From assembly GCF_030418315.1 (NCBI RefSeq), contig NZ_JAUHPV010000002.1, forward strand, positions 310,001-374,000: 64,000 nucleotides of DNA. Direction: 5' to 3'. The position numbers and the translations under genes are program-made. Shown in pieces: positions 42,533 to 50,122 of the stretch. Every line of letters begins with the position of its first letter. The first letter of the stretch is position 1. The notes beneath the pieces were generated by a model. It saw only the letters and a list, made by a program, of their open reading frames with translations. It was not told the DNA's origin and did no database searches. Source of the DNA: Demequina zhanjiangensis (GTDB lineage Bacteria > Actinomycetota > Actinomycetes > Actinomycetales > Demequinaceae).

Positions 42533-44664
42533 TCCGCCAGCTGATGCGCGAGCAGTTCCGGGTCCAGAGGGCATACATGATCTGGACCACCGCCCTCCTC
42601 ACCCTCGCCATGGCACTCGCGTCGTACGCGGCGTTCGTGGCGGCCCAGCAGAACGCCACCGGGGACTACGTGACCCATGCGTATGGGCTCGACGGTGAGT
42701 GGAACCGGCTCATCTATCTGGGCGACCCCCTGGAGGTTCTCGGGGTGCAGACCACGCTGAGCGGCGACGAGCTCGACACGCTGCTCGCCGACCCCCAGCA
42801 GGTGGAGGCTGGCGTGGTCGCCTACGTCTCCGACGCGGTCGTGATCGCCCCACAGACCGCCGACCACTTCGTGAGCTCGCAGGACATCGCCAGCGACGCC
42901 CTGTGGTCCGTGGGCGCGCTCAACGGCGACGTCGACTGGGATCTGCTGCTGGCGAGTGGCTCGGCACCCGGCCACGGTGAGGTCGCACTCGATGCCACGT
43001 GGGCCGACGCGCACGACATCGCGGTGGGTGACACCGTCCGCGCCGGAGCGATCGGCGGTGGCGACGGGTTCACTTTCGTCAGCACCGACGAGCTGACAGT
43101 GAGCGCCCTGCTACGCACGTCGCTCGACGGGAAGTTCGGTGTGTGGAAGGACCGGGCACTCATCGGCTGGGACTCGCTTGAGGACCTCGGGAGGCTGCCG
43201 CTCCAGTCAGTTGAAAGCGTCTCGTCCACCTGGGTGGCCCCTGTGTGGCTCTCCGCGCAGCAGGGCACCCCTGCCCTGGAGGCACTGGCGGGCGAGGACA
43301 TGCGCATGACCTTCGGGGCCTCCGGAGGCCTCGCGTGGATCTTCCTGCTCGCCGCCGGAGTCCTCACCGCGGGACTGGTGGGCATGGCTTTCGCCGTCGG
43401 CCGCGCGCAGGCGCAGGCGCGTCTCCAATGGATCGCGACCGCACGCGTGCTTGGTGCCAGAAGGGGCAGCGTGGCTGCCGCGAGCGCGCTCGAGAGCCTT
43501 CTCGCGGGAGTGGTCGCGGGAGCGGTGGGCACAGCTCTCGCGTTCACTGCGATCTCACTCGAGTGGTCGGTGACGCTGCGCGCGCGACCTGACGCCCTCG
43601 TGCCGGCCGGGGTCACCGTCGCCAGCTGGGTGGTGGCCGCCATGGTCGCGCTCGCCATCGTCGTCGCCGGCATCATCGGCGCTGTGCCCGCGTTCTGGGC
43701 TGCGAGGGTCGCTCCCGCCGCGGCGCTCAAGCCCGTGACGCCTCTCGCGGAGGCGCGAACCTCGCGGAAGGTGCCGCTGTGGCCCGTGGTCGTGGCCTGG
43801 ACCGTCCTCGCCGCCTGCATGCTCGCCGTAGCCCACGGGATCCCCGGTGAGCAGGGCTGGGCGGCCCGGCTCGCCCAGTCACCAGGTTTCTACGCTCTGG
43901 CCATGGCCGCCTCGGTCGCAGCCGTCGTGACCTCGATCGCGCTGATCGTCGAGATCGTGCGGCGGGTGGTGAGGCGGTTGTCCTCGCGGTTGTCCCGTGC
44001 GCGGACCCCGTGGCTGATCGTCGCGGGCACCTCACTCGAGGGTCGCCCGGCGGCGGCCTCCGCGCCGGGCGCCGTCATGGCACTTGCGGCGACCGCCGGA
44101 GCAGGCATCGCCAGCTCTGCCGCGTTCTACGGCTGGACCGCGGTGTCCGACCCCACCAACCAGACGCTCGGCCCGCAGTGGGCCTGGCTCGGCCCGTTCG
44201 CGTTCGCGCCGAGCATCACCACAGGCACGTCGTACAGGCTTGCCGCGGTCGTCGCCGCCGTCGTCTCCGGGCTCCTCGTGCTGGTCGCACTCGCGGCGCA
44301 TCTGTCGGACAGGCTCGCCTCCGCATCGGAGGAGCGTGCCCGCGCAGCACTCGGCCTGGACGACGCGTCGGCGCGGCTCGCCGGCGCCACACGATTCAGC
44401 CTTCCGCTGGTCGTCGGCGTCGCGGTGGGAGGGGTGCTCGGCATCGTGGGCGCATGCGCGCTCTTCTCCTTCTCGTCGGGCAACCTCTCCGACCCGGACT
44501 ACGCGGTCCACGGCCCCGACTGGGCGCTGCTGCATGTCTCTCACGCCCTGGTCCCCGTGGCCGTGGTGCTGGTCCCGATGCTCGCCATGATCGCGCTCGG
44601 CGCTGTGGCCACCGCCTTCACCGTGCGAACGCCTGAGCGCCTCACAGAGAGGATCGCCGCATGA
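42529..44664 (+). CDS. FtsX-like ABC permease 3
   Basis: 711 residues. The cytoplasmic start MIRQLMREQFRVQRAYMIWTTALLTLAMALA leads to helix 1, then comes an extracytoplasmic domain to about residue 260 and two helix bundles (FGASGGLAWIFLLAAGVLTAGLVGMAFAVGRAQAQARLQWIATARVLGARRGSVAAASALESLLAGVVAG, and a C-terminal one). With permeases 1 and 2 this gives an exporter with three membrane subunits per ATPase. Its start is duplicated at 44661. Confidence 0.87.
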   Translation: MIRQLMREQFRVQRAYMIWTTALLTLAMALASYAAFVAAQQNATGDYVTHAYGLDGEWNRLIYLGDPLEVLGVQTTLSGDELDTLLADPQQVEAGVVAYVSDAVVIAPQTADHFVSSQDIASDALWSVGALNGDVDWDLLLASGSAPGHGEVALDATWADAHDIAVGDTVRAGAIGGGDGFTFVSTDELTVSALLRTSLDGKFGVWKDRALIGWDSLEDLGRLPLQSVESVSSTWVAPVWLSAQQGTPALEALAGEDMRMTFGASGGLAWIFLLAAGVLTAGLVGMAFAVGRAQAQARLQWIATARVLGARRGSVAAASALESLLAGVVAGAVGTALAFTAISLEWSVTLRARPDALVPAGVTVASWVVAAMVALAIVVAGIIGAVPAFWAARVAPAAALKPVTPLAEARTSRKVPLWPVVVAWTVLAACMLAVAHGIPGEQGWAARLAQSPGFYALAMAASVAAVVTSIALIVEIVRRVVRRLSSRLSRARTPWLIVAGTSLEGRPAAASAPGAVMALAATAGAGIASSAAFYGWTAVSDPTNQTLGPQWAWLGPFAFAPSITTGTSYRLAAVVAAVVSGLLVLVALAAHLSDRLASASEERARAALGLDDASARLAGATRFSLPLVVGVAVGGVLGIVGACALFSFSSGNLSDPDYAVHGPDWALLHVSHALVPVAVVLVPMLAMIALGAVATAFTVRTPERLTERIAA

Positions 44665-44750
44665 TCCGCCAGCTGATGCGCCAGCAGTTCCGTGCGCACC
44701 GCACCTCCCTGGTATCGACGACGCTGCTCCGAGCGACCGTCGCCCCATAG
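44661..44750 (+). pseudogene. Truncated start of a fourth FtsX-like permease
   Basis: A 29-codon frame overlaps the stop of permease 3 by ATGA. Its first ten codons read MIRQLMRQQF, against MIRQLMREQF in permease 3, and the DNA is nearly identical over about 31 nt. After RAHRTSLVSTTLL the similarity ends and a stop follows. It is the remnant of a duplicated permease gene whose remainder has been deleted. Confidence 0.75.
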
Positions 44751-45048
44751 TCGGTACCCCCTGGGGCGCGGGACCCTTCTGGCTCGACACCCCAACCATT
44801 CGCCCACCCCGGTGCGTTTGTCATATGTCGGGCGTCGTCGTGTCGGCATGCCATCTCCCACGCGACGATGCACGCCTAGGTGAGCGGAAGCGCGATCCGG
44901 GGATCAGGGCCGAAAGGCCCGCGGCCCCGTCGACTGGTGTGCCAAGGGGGCAACGCACCAGGAAGATCGGGCTTCCGCTCGCCGCGCGTGAGAGCACCTC
45001 CGCCGCCCTAGACTGGGCGTGACGGAGCCACACAAGGGAGTGCTGATC
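44751..45048. other. Gap without a supported gene
   Basis: 298 nt after the permease remnant. It holds a GGGCC-GAAA-GGCCC hairpin (44907-44920), which may terminate the ABC transcript, and TAGACT (45009-45014), a probable -10 box for the rhodanese gene. A 65-codon frame from 44825 has no support. It may contain decayed permease DNA, but I see no recognisable remains. Confidence 0.4.
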
Positions 45049-45468
45049 ATGGCCGACTATGCAGGGGACATCACGCCGCAGCAGGCGTGGGAGATGATCG
45101 AGGACGGCGCGGTCCTGGTCGATGTGCGCACCTCCGCCGAGTGGCAGTGGGTGGGCGTCCCCGATACGGCTCCCGCGGGCTCCGGACCGATCTTCATCGA
45201 GTGGTCCACGTGGCCGGGCGGCGCACGGAACGACGCCTTTGTGCAGCAGCTCCAGGATGCCGGGATCACCGCCGACGCCGAACGTCCCGTCGTGTTCCTG
45301 TGCCGTTCCGGGCAGCGGTCCATCGGCGCGGCGATCGAGGCGACCGCGGCCGGCCTGGGCCCGGCCTACAACATCGTCGGCGGGTTCGAGGGTGGACCCG
45401 ACGACTCGGGCCACCGCGGCCAGGTGGCCGGCTGGAAGGCCGAGGGCCTTCCCTGGCGCCAGAGCTGA
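45049..45468 (+). CDS. Rhodanese-like domain protein
   Basis: 139-residue single-domain protein. ITPQQAWEMIEDGAVLVDVRTSAEWQWVGVPDT is the CH2A-like start, and the active-site loop VFLCRSGQRSIGAAIEA places the persulfide-forming Cys85. The C-terminal NIVGGFEGGPDDSGHRGQVAGWKAEGLPW is the family ending. The ATG at 45049 has AGGGAG 8 nt upstream; a GTG at 45019 is less likely. Sulfur carrier or transferase role; partner unknown. Confidence 0.9.
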   Translation: MADYAGDITPQQAWEMIEDGAVLVDVRTSAEWQWVGVPDTAPAGSGPIFIEWSTWPGGARNDAFVQQLQDAGITADAERPVVFLCRSGQRSIGAAIEATAAGLGPAYNIVGGFEGGPDDSGHRGQVAGWKAEGLPWRQS

Positions 45469-45492
45469 CACGGCTCCTCTTCGACTCTCACG

Positions 45493-45525
45493 CGAGGGCG
45501 GCATCCACTCCGGGTGCCGCCCTCG
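45493..45525 (+). terminator. Terminator of the rhodanese gene
   Basis: CGAGGGCGGCA (45493-45503) and TGCCGCCCTCG (45515-45525) form an 11-bp stem 25 nt after the stop. Confidence 0.75.
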
Positions 45526-45678
45526 TCGCTTCTCCCAGCACCTCCGTGCTCAGCCGCGGCGTCTCTCGCAGACGCCGGCAGACGCTTCGGTGACACCGAA
45601 GGTCACGAAAACGCAACATCCCCACCTTCGAGTTGCAATGTTTCCGCGAGCAACCTAATGTCGTGAACACGACGCGCA

Positions 45679-45692
45679 TCGAAGCGCTTCGA
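45679..45692. promoter_or_regulatory. LacI-family operator upstream of the regulator gene
   Basis: The perfect palindrome TCGAAGCGCTTCGA lies 23 nt before the ATG of the LacI gene, consistent with autoregulation. The same core recurs at 46788. Confidence 0.8.
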
Positions 45693-45715
45693 CTAACGAG
45701 ACGACGGAGTCTGAG

Positions 45716-46756
45716 ATGGCAACTGTGGATGACGTGGCGAAGGCCGCGGGCGTCTCCATCAGCACCGTCTCGTACGCGCTGAGCGGCAAGCGCTCCATCT
45801 CGCAGACCACCCGCCAGCGGGTCCTCAAGGCCGCCGCCGAACTCGACTACCACCCCCGCGCAAGCGCTCGAATGCTCGCCGCCAACCGCTCGCAGATCCT
45901 CGCGGTGACCGCGCCGCTGCACGCCGACACCGACCACTCGGTGCACATGCAGTTCGCGATGGAGGTCACCAAGGAGGCGCGCAGCCTCGACTACGACACC
46001 CTGCTGCTGGTCCACGATGACCCGATGGAGGGCATGCGTCGCTCCGCAGCCACAGCGCTGGCCGACGGCGTGGTCGTCCTCGACGTCGACGCGCACGACC
46101 CGCGCGCCGACCTGGCCCGCACCATGGACTACCCGGTCGTGTTCGTCGGCATCCCCGAGCAGTCCGAGGGCCTCATGTGCGTGGACCTCGACTTCGAGGC
46201 CGCCGCGCGCCTCGCGGTGGACCGCCTGATCGAGGCCGGGCACTCGTCGATCGGCATGATCTCCCACCCGCGCATCACGATCGAGCGCGAGTCGAACTTC
46301 CCGCTGCGCTTCCTCGCCGCGTTCGAGGAGCACTGCCGCGCACGCGGCATCGCGCACGCCGTCGCGTACCCGGACGGCAACCACTCGGCCGTCGGCCCCG
46401 TGGATGAGCTTCTCAGGACGCTGCCGGACATGACCGCGCTCGTCCTGAACACCAGCTCGGATGTGGCGAACAGCGCCCTTCCGGCCCTCTTCGCGCACGG
46501 CATCACCGTGCCGCACGACATGTCCGTCATCGCTGCAGGCGCCGCCTACCCCACGCATCGCCTCAGCGTTCCGCTCGACAGGATCCCGCTCGACGCTCAC
46601 GCGTCGTGCGCCGCCGCGGTGGACCTTCTGGTCGCCGCCATCGACAGGGGGATGCGCGAAGCGCGCACCGTCCTGATCGCCCCCGAATACCAGGACTTCG
46701 GCTCCGTGCGCGCCCCCGCGCCCAGGGCCGAGAAGACGGCCCAGCACTCGGCATGA
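45716..46756 (+). CDS. LacI-family transcriptional regulator
   Basis: 346 residues. The helix-turn-helix and hinge (ATVDDVAKAAGVSISTVSYALSGKRSISQTTRQRVLKAAAELDYHPRASARML) are canonical. The periplasmic-binding-protein-like effector domain follows (ILAVTAPLHADTDHSVHMQFAMEVTKEARSLDYDTLLLVHD ... SVIAAGAAYPTHRLSVPLDRIPLDAHASCAAAVDLLVAAIDRG). It is followed by an importer and alpha-xylosidase with a matching operator, so a xyloglucan-derived sugar is the likely inducer. Confidence 0.94.
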   Translation: MATVDDVAKAAGVSISTVSYALSGKRSISQTTRQRVLKAAAELDYHPRASARMLAANRSQILAVTAPLHADTDHSVHMQFAMEVTKEARSLDYDTLLLVHDDPMEGMRRSAATALADGVVVLDVDAHDPRADLARTMDYPVVFVGIPEQSEGLMCVDLDFEAAARLAVDRLIEAGHSSIGMISHPRITIERESNFPLRFLAAFEEHCRARGIAHAVAYPDGNHSAVGPVDELLRTLPDMTALVLNTSSDVANSALPALFAHGITVPHDMSVIAAGAAYPTHRLSVPLDRIPLDAHASCAAAVDLLVAAIDRGMREARTVLIAPEYQDFGSVRAPAPRAEKTAQHSA

Positions 46757-46787
46757 GAGATCTCAACCGTGCTGGCTCGTCGGCATC

Positions 46788-46803
46788 GTCGAAGCGCTTC
46801 GAC
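46788..46803. promoter_or_regulatory. LacI-family operator of the alpha-xyloside operon
   Basis: The perfect 16-bp palindrome GTCGAAGCGCTTCGAC, flanked by GCATCG and CGATGC, lies 60 nt upstream of the binding-protein gene. It shares the 14-bp core of 45679. Confidence 0.85.
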
Positions 46804-46863
46804 AGCGATGCCACGCAGATCGCCCGGGACCCCCGGGACCGACTACAAGGAAGTAGGAGAGAG

Positions 46864-48186
46864 ATGAAGCACCGCACTGGAGCAGCGGCCGCCGTGCTCG
46901 CCATCGGCGCGCTGGCCCTCACCGCCTGCTCGTCCGGAGGAGACTCCGAGCCGGCAGCCACCAACGCAGACGGCTCGGCCGACTACAGCGGCGAGACCCT
47001 CACCGTCATGCACTACGAGGGCGAGGACTCGGCGATGGGAATCGCCTGGAACCGCGCCATCGAGATCTTCGAGGAGGAGACCGGCGCGACCGTCGACCTG
47101 CAGACCACGGCGTTCGAGGACCTCAACGCCTCGGCCGAGCAGCTCTTCGACTCGTCGGACGCCCCTGACGTCTCCGAGTACAACAAGGGCAACGCCACCG
47201 CCGGCCAGCTCGCCGCGATCGGCGTCATCCAGAACATGGACGACGCCTACGCCGAGTACGGCTGGGCCGACCTGCTGGGCGAGGGCATCGACACCATCGC
47301 CATGTACGACGAGAACGGCGTGATGGGCTCCGGCTCCTTCTACGGCGTCCCGAACTACGGCGAGTTCGTGTTCCTTTACTACAACGAGGACATGTTCGCG
47401 GAGCAGGGCATCGAGGTGCCCACCACGCTCGACGAGCTCGAGGCCGCCATGGCCGCGTTCTCCGACGCCGGCATCACACCGCTGACCACTTCCGCCCAGG
47501 AGTACCCGATGGGTCAGCTCTGGTACCAGCTCGCGCTGAGCCAGGCCGACCGTCAGTGGGTCAACGACTACCAGCTGTACGAGAACCCCGTGGACTGGAC
47601 CGGCCCCGAGGTCTCCTACGCGAACGAGACCCTCGTGGACTGGCTCGACAACGGCTACATCTCCTCCGAGGTCACCGGTATGACCGCTGAGGACGCCGGC
47701 CTGCAGTTCATCAACGGCGAGGTCCCGATGTTCTACTCGGGCTCGTGGTGGTACGGACGCATGCTGTCCGACATCACCGGCTTCGACTTCGGCATCACCA
47801 ACTGGCCGGACACCACCCTCACCCCCGGTTCGGGCGGAAACATGTGGGTCATCCCGGTCGAGTCGGAGCAGCCTGAGCTGGCGAAGGTCTTCATCGACAT
47901 CACGATGCGTCCCGAGGTCCAGGCGCTGCTCGGCGAGTCCGGCGGTCTGCCGGTCGCGGCGAACACTGACGACATCGCCGACGCCGACGCGCAGGCCCTC
48001 ATCGGGATCTTCAACGAGGTCAACGACCGTGACGGCCTGTCCTTCTACCCCGACTGGCCGACGCCCGACTTCTACGGCGACCTCAACTCGGTCATGCAGG
48101 GCCTCGTGAACGGCGACTACGACGCGTCGTCCGCCGCGACCCAGCTCGAGACGTACTACGAGGACTACGTCTCCAACGTCCGATAA
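46864..48186 (+). CDS. Sugar ABC transporter substrate-binding lipoprotein
   Basis: 440 residues. The signal MKHRTGAAAAVLAIGALALTAC ends in the lipobox LTAC. Mature blocks ETLTVMHYEGEDSAMGIAWNRAIEIFEEETG, YYNEDMFAEQGIEVPTTLDELEAAMAAFSDAGITPL and INGEVPMFYSGSWWYGRML are typical of the cluster D sugar-binding proteins. The operon context (GH31 alpha-xylosidase) suggests isoprimeverose or a xyloglucan oligosaccharide as ligand. AAGTAGGAGAGAG precedes the ATG. Confidence 0.93.
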   Translation: MKHRTGAAAAVLAIGALALTACSSGGDSEPAATNADGSADYSGETLTVMHYEGEDSAMGIAWNRAIEIFEEETGATVDLQTTAFEDLNASAEQLFDSSDAPDVSEYNKGNATAGQLAAIGVIQNMDDAYAEYGWADLLGEGIDTIAMYDENGVMGSGSFYGVPNYGEFVFLYYNEDMFAEQGIEVPTTLDELEAAMAAFSDAGITPLTTSAQEYPMGQLWYQLALSQADRQWVNDYQLYENPVDWTGPEVSYANETLVDWLDNGYISSEVTGMTAEDAGLQFINGEVPMFYSGSWWYGRMLSDITGFDFGITNWPDTTLTPGSGGNMWVIPVESEQPELAKVFIDITMRPEVQALLGESGGLPVAANTDDIADADAQALIGIFNEVNDRDGLSFYPDWPTPDFYGDLNSVMQGLVNGDYDASSAATQLETYYEDYVSNVR

Positions 48187-48249
48187 CCACCCCTTGTGAC
48201 GGCGGGGTCCGGGTCGACCGGCCCGGGCCCCGCCAGAGACGGACCTCCC

Positions 48250-49227
48250 ATGTCTTCCTCCCTCCCCCTCGTGCGCGAGAAGCGCCGCAGCAAGCGCCGG
48301 ATCGAGCCCGCTCGCATCCCTGAGCGCGGCGGCGGCAAGCTCGGCTACTGGCTCTACTTCATCCCCGGCGCCATCGCCGTGGGCCTCATCATCTTCTATC
48401 CGCTCGTGCGGAACCTGCGCCTGAGCTTCTTCCACTGGAGGGGCGGCCGTGCGGAGGAGCAGTTCGCGGGCCTCGACAACTGGATCGCCCTGTTCGGCGA
48501 CCAGGAGTTCATCCAGTCGTTCCAGAACATCTTCCTGGTGATCATCGCCATGGTGATCGTGCCGACGCTGCTCGGCCTGGTCATCTCGGCGCTGCTCTTC
48601 GACGTGGTCGGCAGGCGCTTCAGCGGCAAGCTGTCCAGCTTCCTGCGCGCCACCTACTACCTGCCGCAGATCCTCCCGATCGCCGTGGCCGGTGTGATGT
48701 TCAGCTGGATCCTCCGCCCGAACGAGTCGGGCGTGCTCAACCAGTTCCTGTCCGCCATCACCGGCAACGAGGTGACGGTCAACTGGCTGGGAGGCTCCTA
48801 CGGGACCGCGATGGCCTCCGTCATGGTGCTGATGATCTGGATCCAGATCGGCTACCCGGTCGTGATCTTCATGGCGGCGCTCGGTCGCGTCGAGCCGCAG
48901 CTGTACGAGGCCGCGGAGCTGGACGGCGCCAACTGGTTCGAGCGCTTCCGCGCGATCACCCTGCCGATGATCCAGCCCGAGGTGTTCGTGGTGTCGCTGA
49001 CCACCACGATCGCCGCGCTGAAGGTCTTCGCGCCCGTCTTCATCCTGACCGCCGGTGGTCCGAACAAGTCCACCTACGTGCCGTCGTTCTACGCGTACAA
49101 CGAGTTCATCAACGGCACCGACAAGGGCTACGCGGCTGCGATCGCGTCGTCCATCACCATCGTCGTCTTCGTGGTCGCGGTCATCTTCATCCGCGTGCAG
49201 AACCGCGTCGAGAGCAAGGAGGCGTGA
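48250..49227 (+). CDS. Carbohydrate ABC transporter permease, MalF type
   Basis: 325 residues from the ATG at 48250; an in-frame GTG at 48196 lies too near the previous stop and lacks a ribosome binding site. The basic N-terminus (REKRRSKRRIEPARIPERGGG) is followed by six helices and the EAA loop LYEAAELDGANWFERFRAITLPMIQPE. It also has GGPNKSTYVPSFYAYNEF typical of the family. Confidence 0.92.
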   Translation: MSSSLPLVREKRRSKRRIEPARIPERGGGKLGYWLYFIPGAIAVGLIIFYPLVRNLRLSFFHWRGGRAEEQFAGLDNWIALFGDQEFIQSFQNIFLVIIAMVIVPTLLGLVISALLFDVVGRRFSGKLSSFLRATYYLPQILPIAVAGVMFSWILRPNESGVLNQFLSAITGNEVTVNWLGGSYGTAMASVMVLMIWIQIGYPVVIFMAALGRVEPQLYEAAELDGANWFERFRAITLPMIQPEVFVVSLTTTIAALKVFAPVFILTAGGPNKSTYVPSFYAYNEFINGTDKGYAAAIASSITIVVFVVAVIFIRVQNRVESKEA

Positions 49228-49231
49228 CGCC

Positions 49232-50122
49232 ATGTCGACCATGACGACGTCGGCCAGCAAGGCCACTGACCCCACGCCCGCGAACAAGAACAAGTCGCGG
49301 CCCCGCACCCCCGCCGAGTGGGTCCTGATGGTGCTCGCGACGCTGGGCGCGCTGCTCATCGTCTTCCCGATGCTGCTGCTGCTGCTCAACGCGTTCAAGT
49401 CGCCCGCCGACTACGCGAACTCGAGCCCGCTGGACTTCCCCGAGGCGCTCGACTTCACAGGCCTCCAGACGTTCTGGGAGACGCAGAACTTCCCGCGTGC
49501 GCTGTGGAACTCGATCTTCATCTCGACGATGGTCGCGGTGCTCGCCGTGATCCTGTCGGTGCTCAACTCGTTCGCGATCGGCATCGGTCGCGTGAAGGGT
49601 CGCACCTGGATCGTGCTCGCCTTCCTGATGGCGAACCTGATCCCGCAGGAGATGCTGTTCGACCCGCTGTTCCGCCTCTACGACGACCTGGGCCTGCTGT
49701 CCAACCCCTGGTCCGTGATCATCACGTTCACGGTGATCCAGGCGGCGTTCGGCACCTATCTGCTCTCGAGCCTCCTGGGCACGTTCCCCAAGGAGATCCT
49801 CGAGGCGGCAGCGGTGGACGGCGCGAGCCGGGCCAAGATCCTCCGCTCAGTGATCGTCCCGATCATCAGGCCGACGCTGTCGGTCCTCATGGTGTTCTTC
49901 TTCATCTGGACGTGGAACGAGTTCCTGCTTCCGCTGGCGTTCCTCAACACGTCGGACTCGCTGACCGTGCCGCTGCTGCTCGAGCAGCTCAACGGTGAGC
50001 GCCAGACGGACACCACCACCCTGATCGCGGGCACGCTCATCAGCATCATCCCCACGATCATCTTCTTCCTCATCTTCCAGCGCACCCTCACGCGCGGCAT
50101 CACGGCAGGAGCAGTCAAGTGA
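49232..50122 (+). CDS. Carbohydrate ABC transporter permease, MalG type
   Basis: 296 residues, six helices. The EAA loop KEILEAAAVDGASRAKILRSVIVPIIRPT leads to WTWNEFLLPLAFL. It ends FQRTLTRGITAGAVK, with the stop overlapping the GH31 start by 4 bp. GGAGG precedes the start. Confidence 0.93.
   Translation: MSTMTTSASKATDPTPANKNKSRPRTPAEWVLMVLATLGALLIVFPMLLLLLNAFKSPADYANSSPLDFPEALDFTGLQTFWETQNFPRALWNSIFISTMVAVLAVILSVLNSFAIGIGRVKGRTWIVLAFLMANLIPQEMLFDPLFRLYDDLGLLSNPWSVIITFTVIQAAFGTYLLSSLLGTFPKEILEAAAVDGASRAKILRSVIVPIIRPTLSVLMVFFFIWTWNEFLLPLAFLNTSDSLTVPLLLEQLNGERQTDTTTLIAGTLISIIPTIIFFLIFQRTLTRGITAGAVK

Noticed and set aside
40418-42574. 718-codon minus-strand frame opposite FtsX-like permease 2
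   Set aside because: Antisense artefact; composition dominated by Arg, Gly and Glu repeats.
44825-45022. 65-codon plus-strand frame in the gap after the permease stub
   Set aside because: No ribosome binding site, no similarity and a hairpin inside it; more likely non-coding.
45019-45048. Upstream GTG start for the rhodanese protein
   Set aside because: It lies only 4 nt after the -10 box, whereas ATG 45049 has a good ribosome binding site and the domain starts there.
46843-49398. 851-codon minus-strand frame opposite the binding-protein and permease genes
   Set aside because: Shadow of well-supported importer genes; no recognisable domain and implausible composition.
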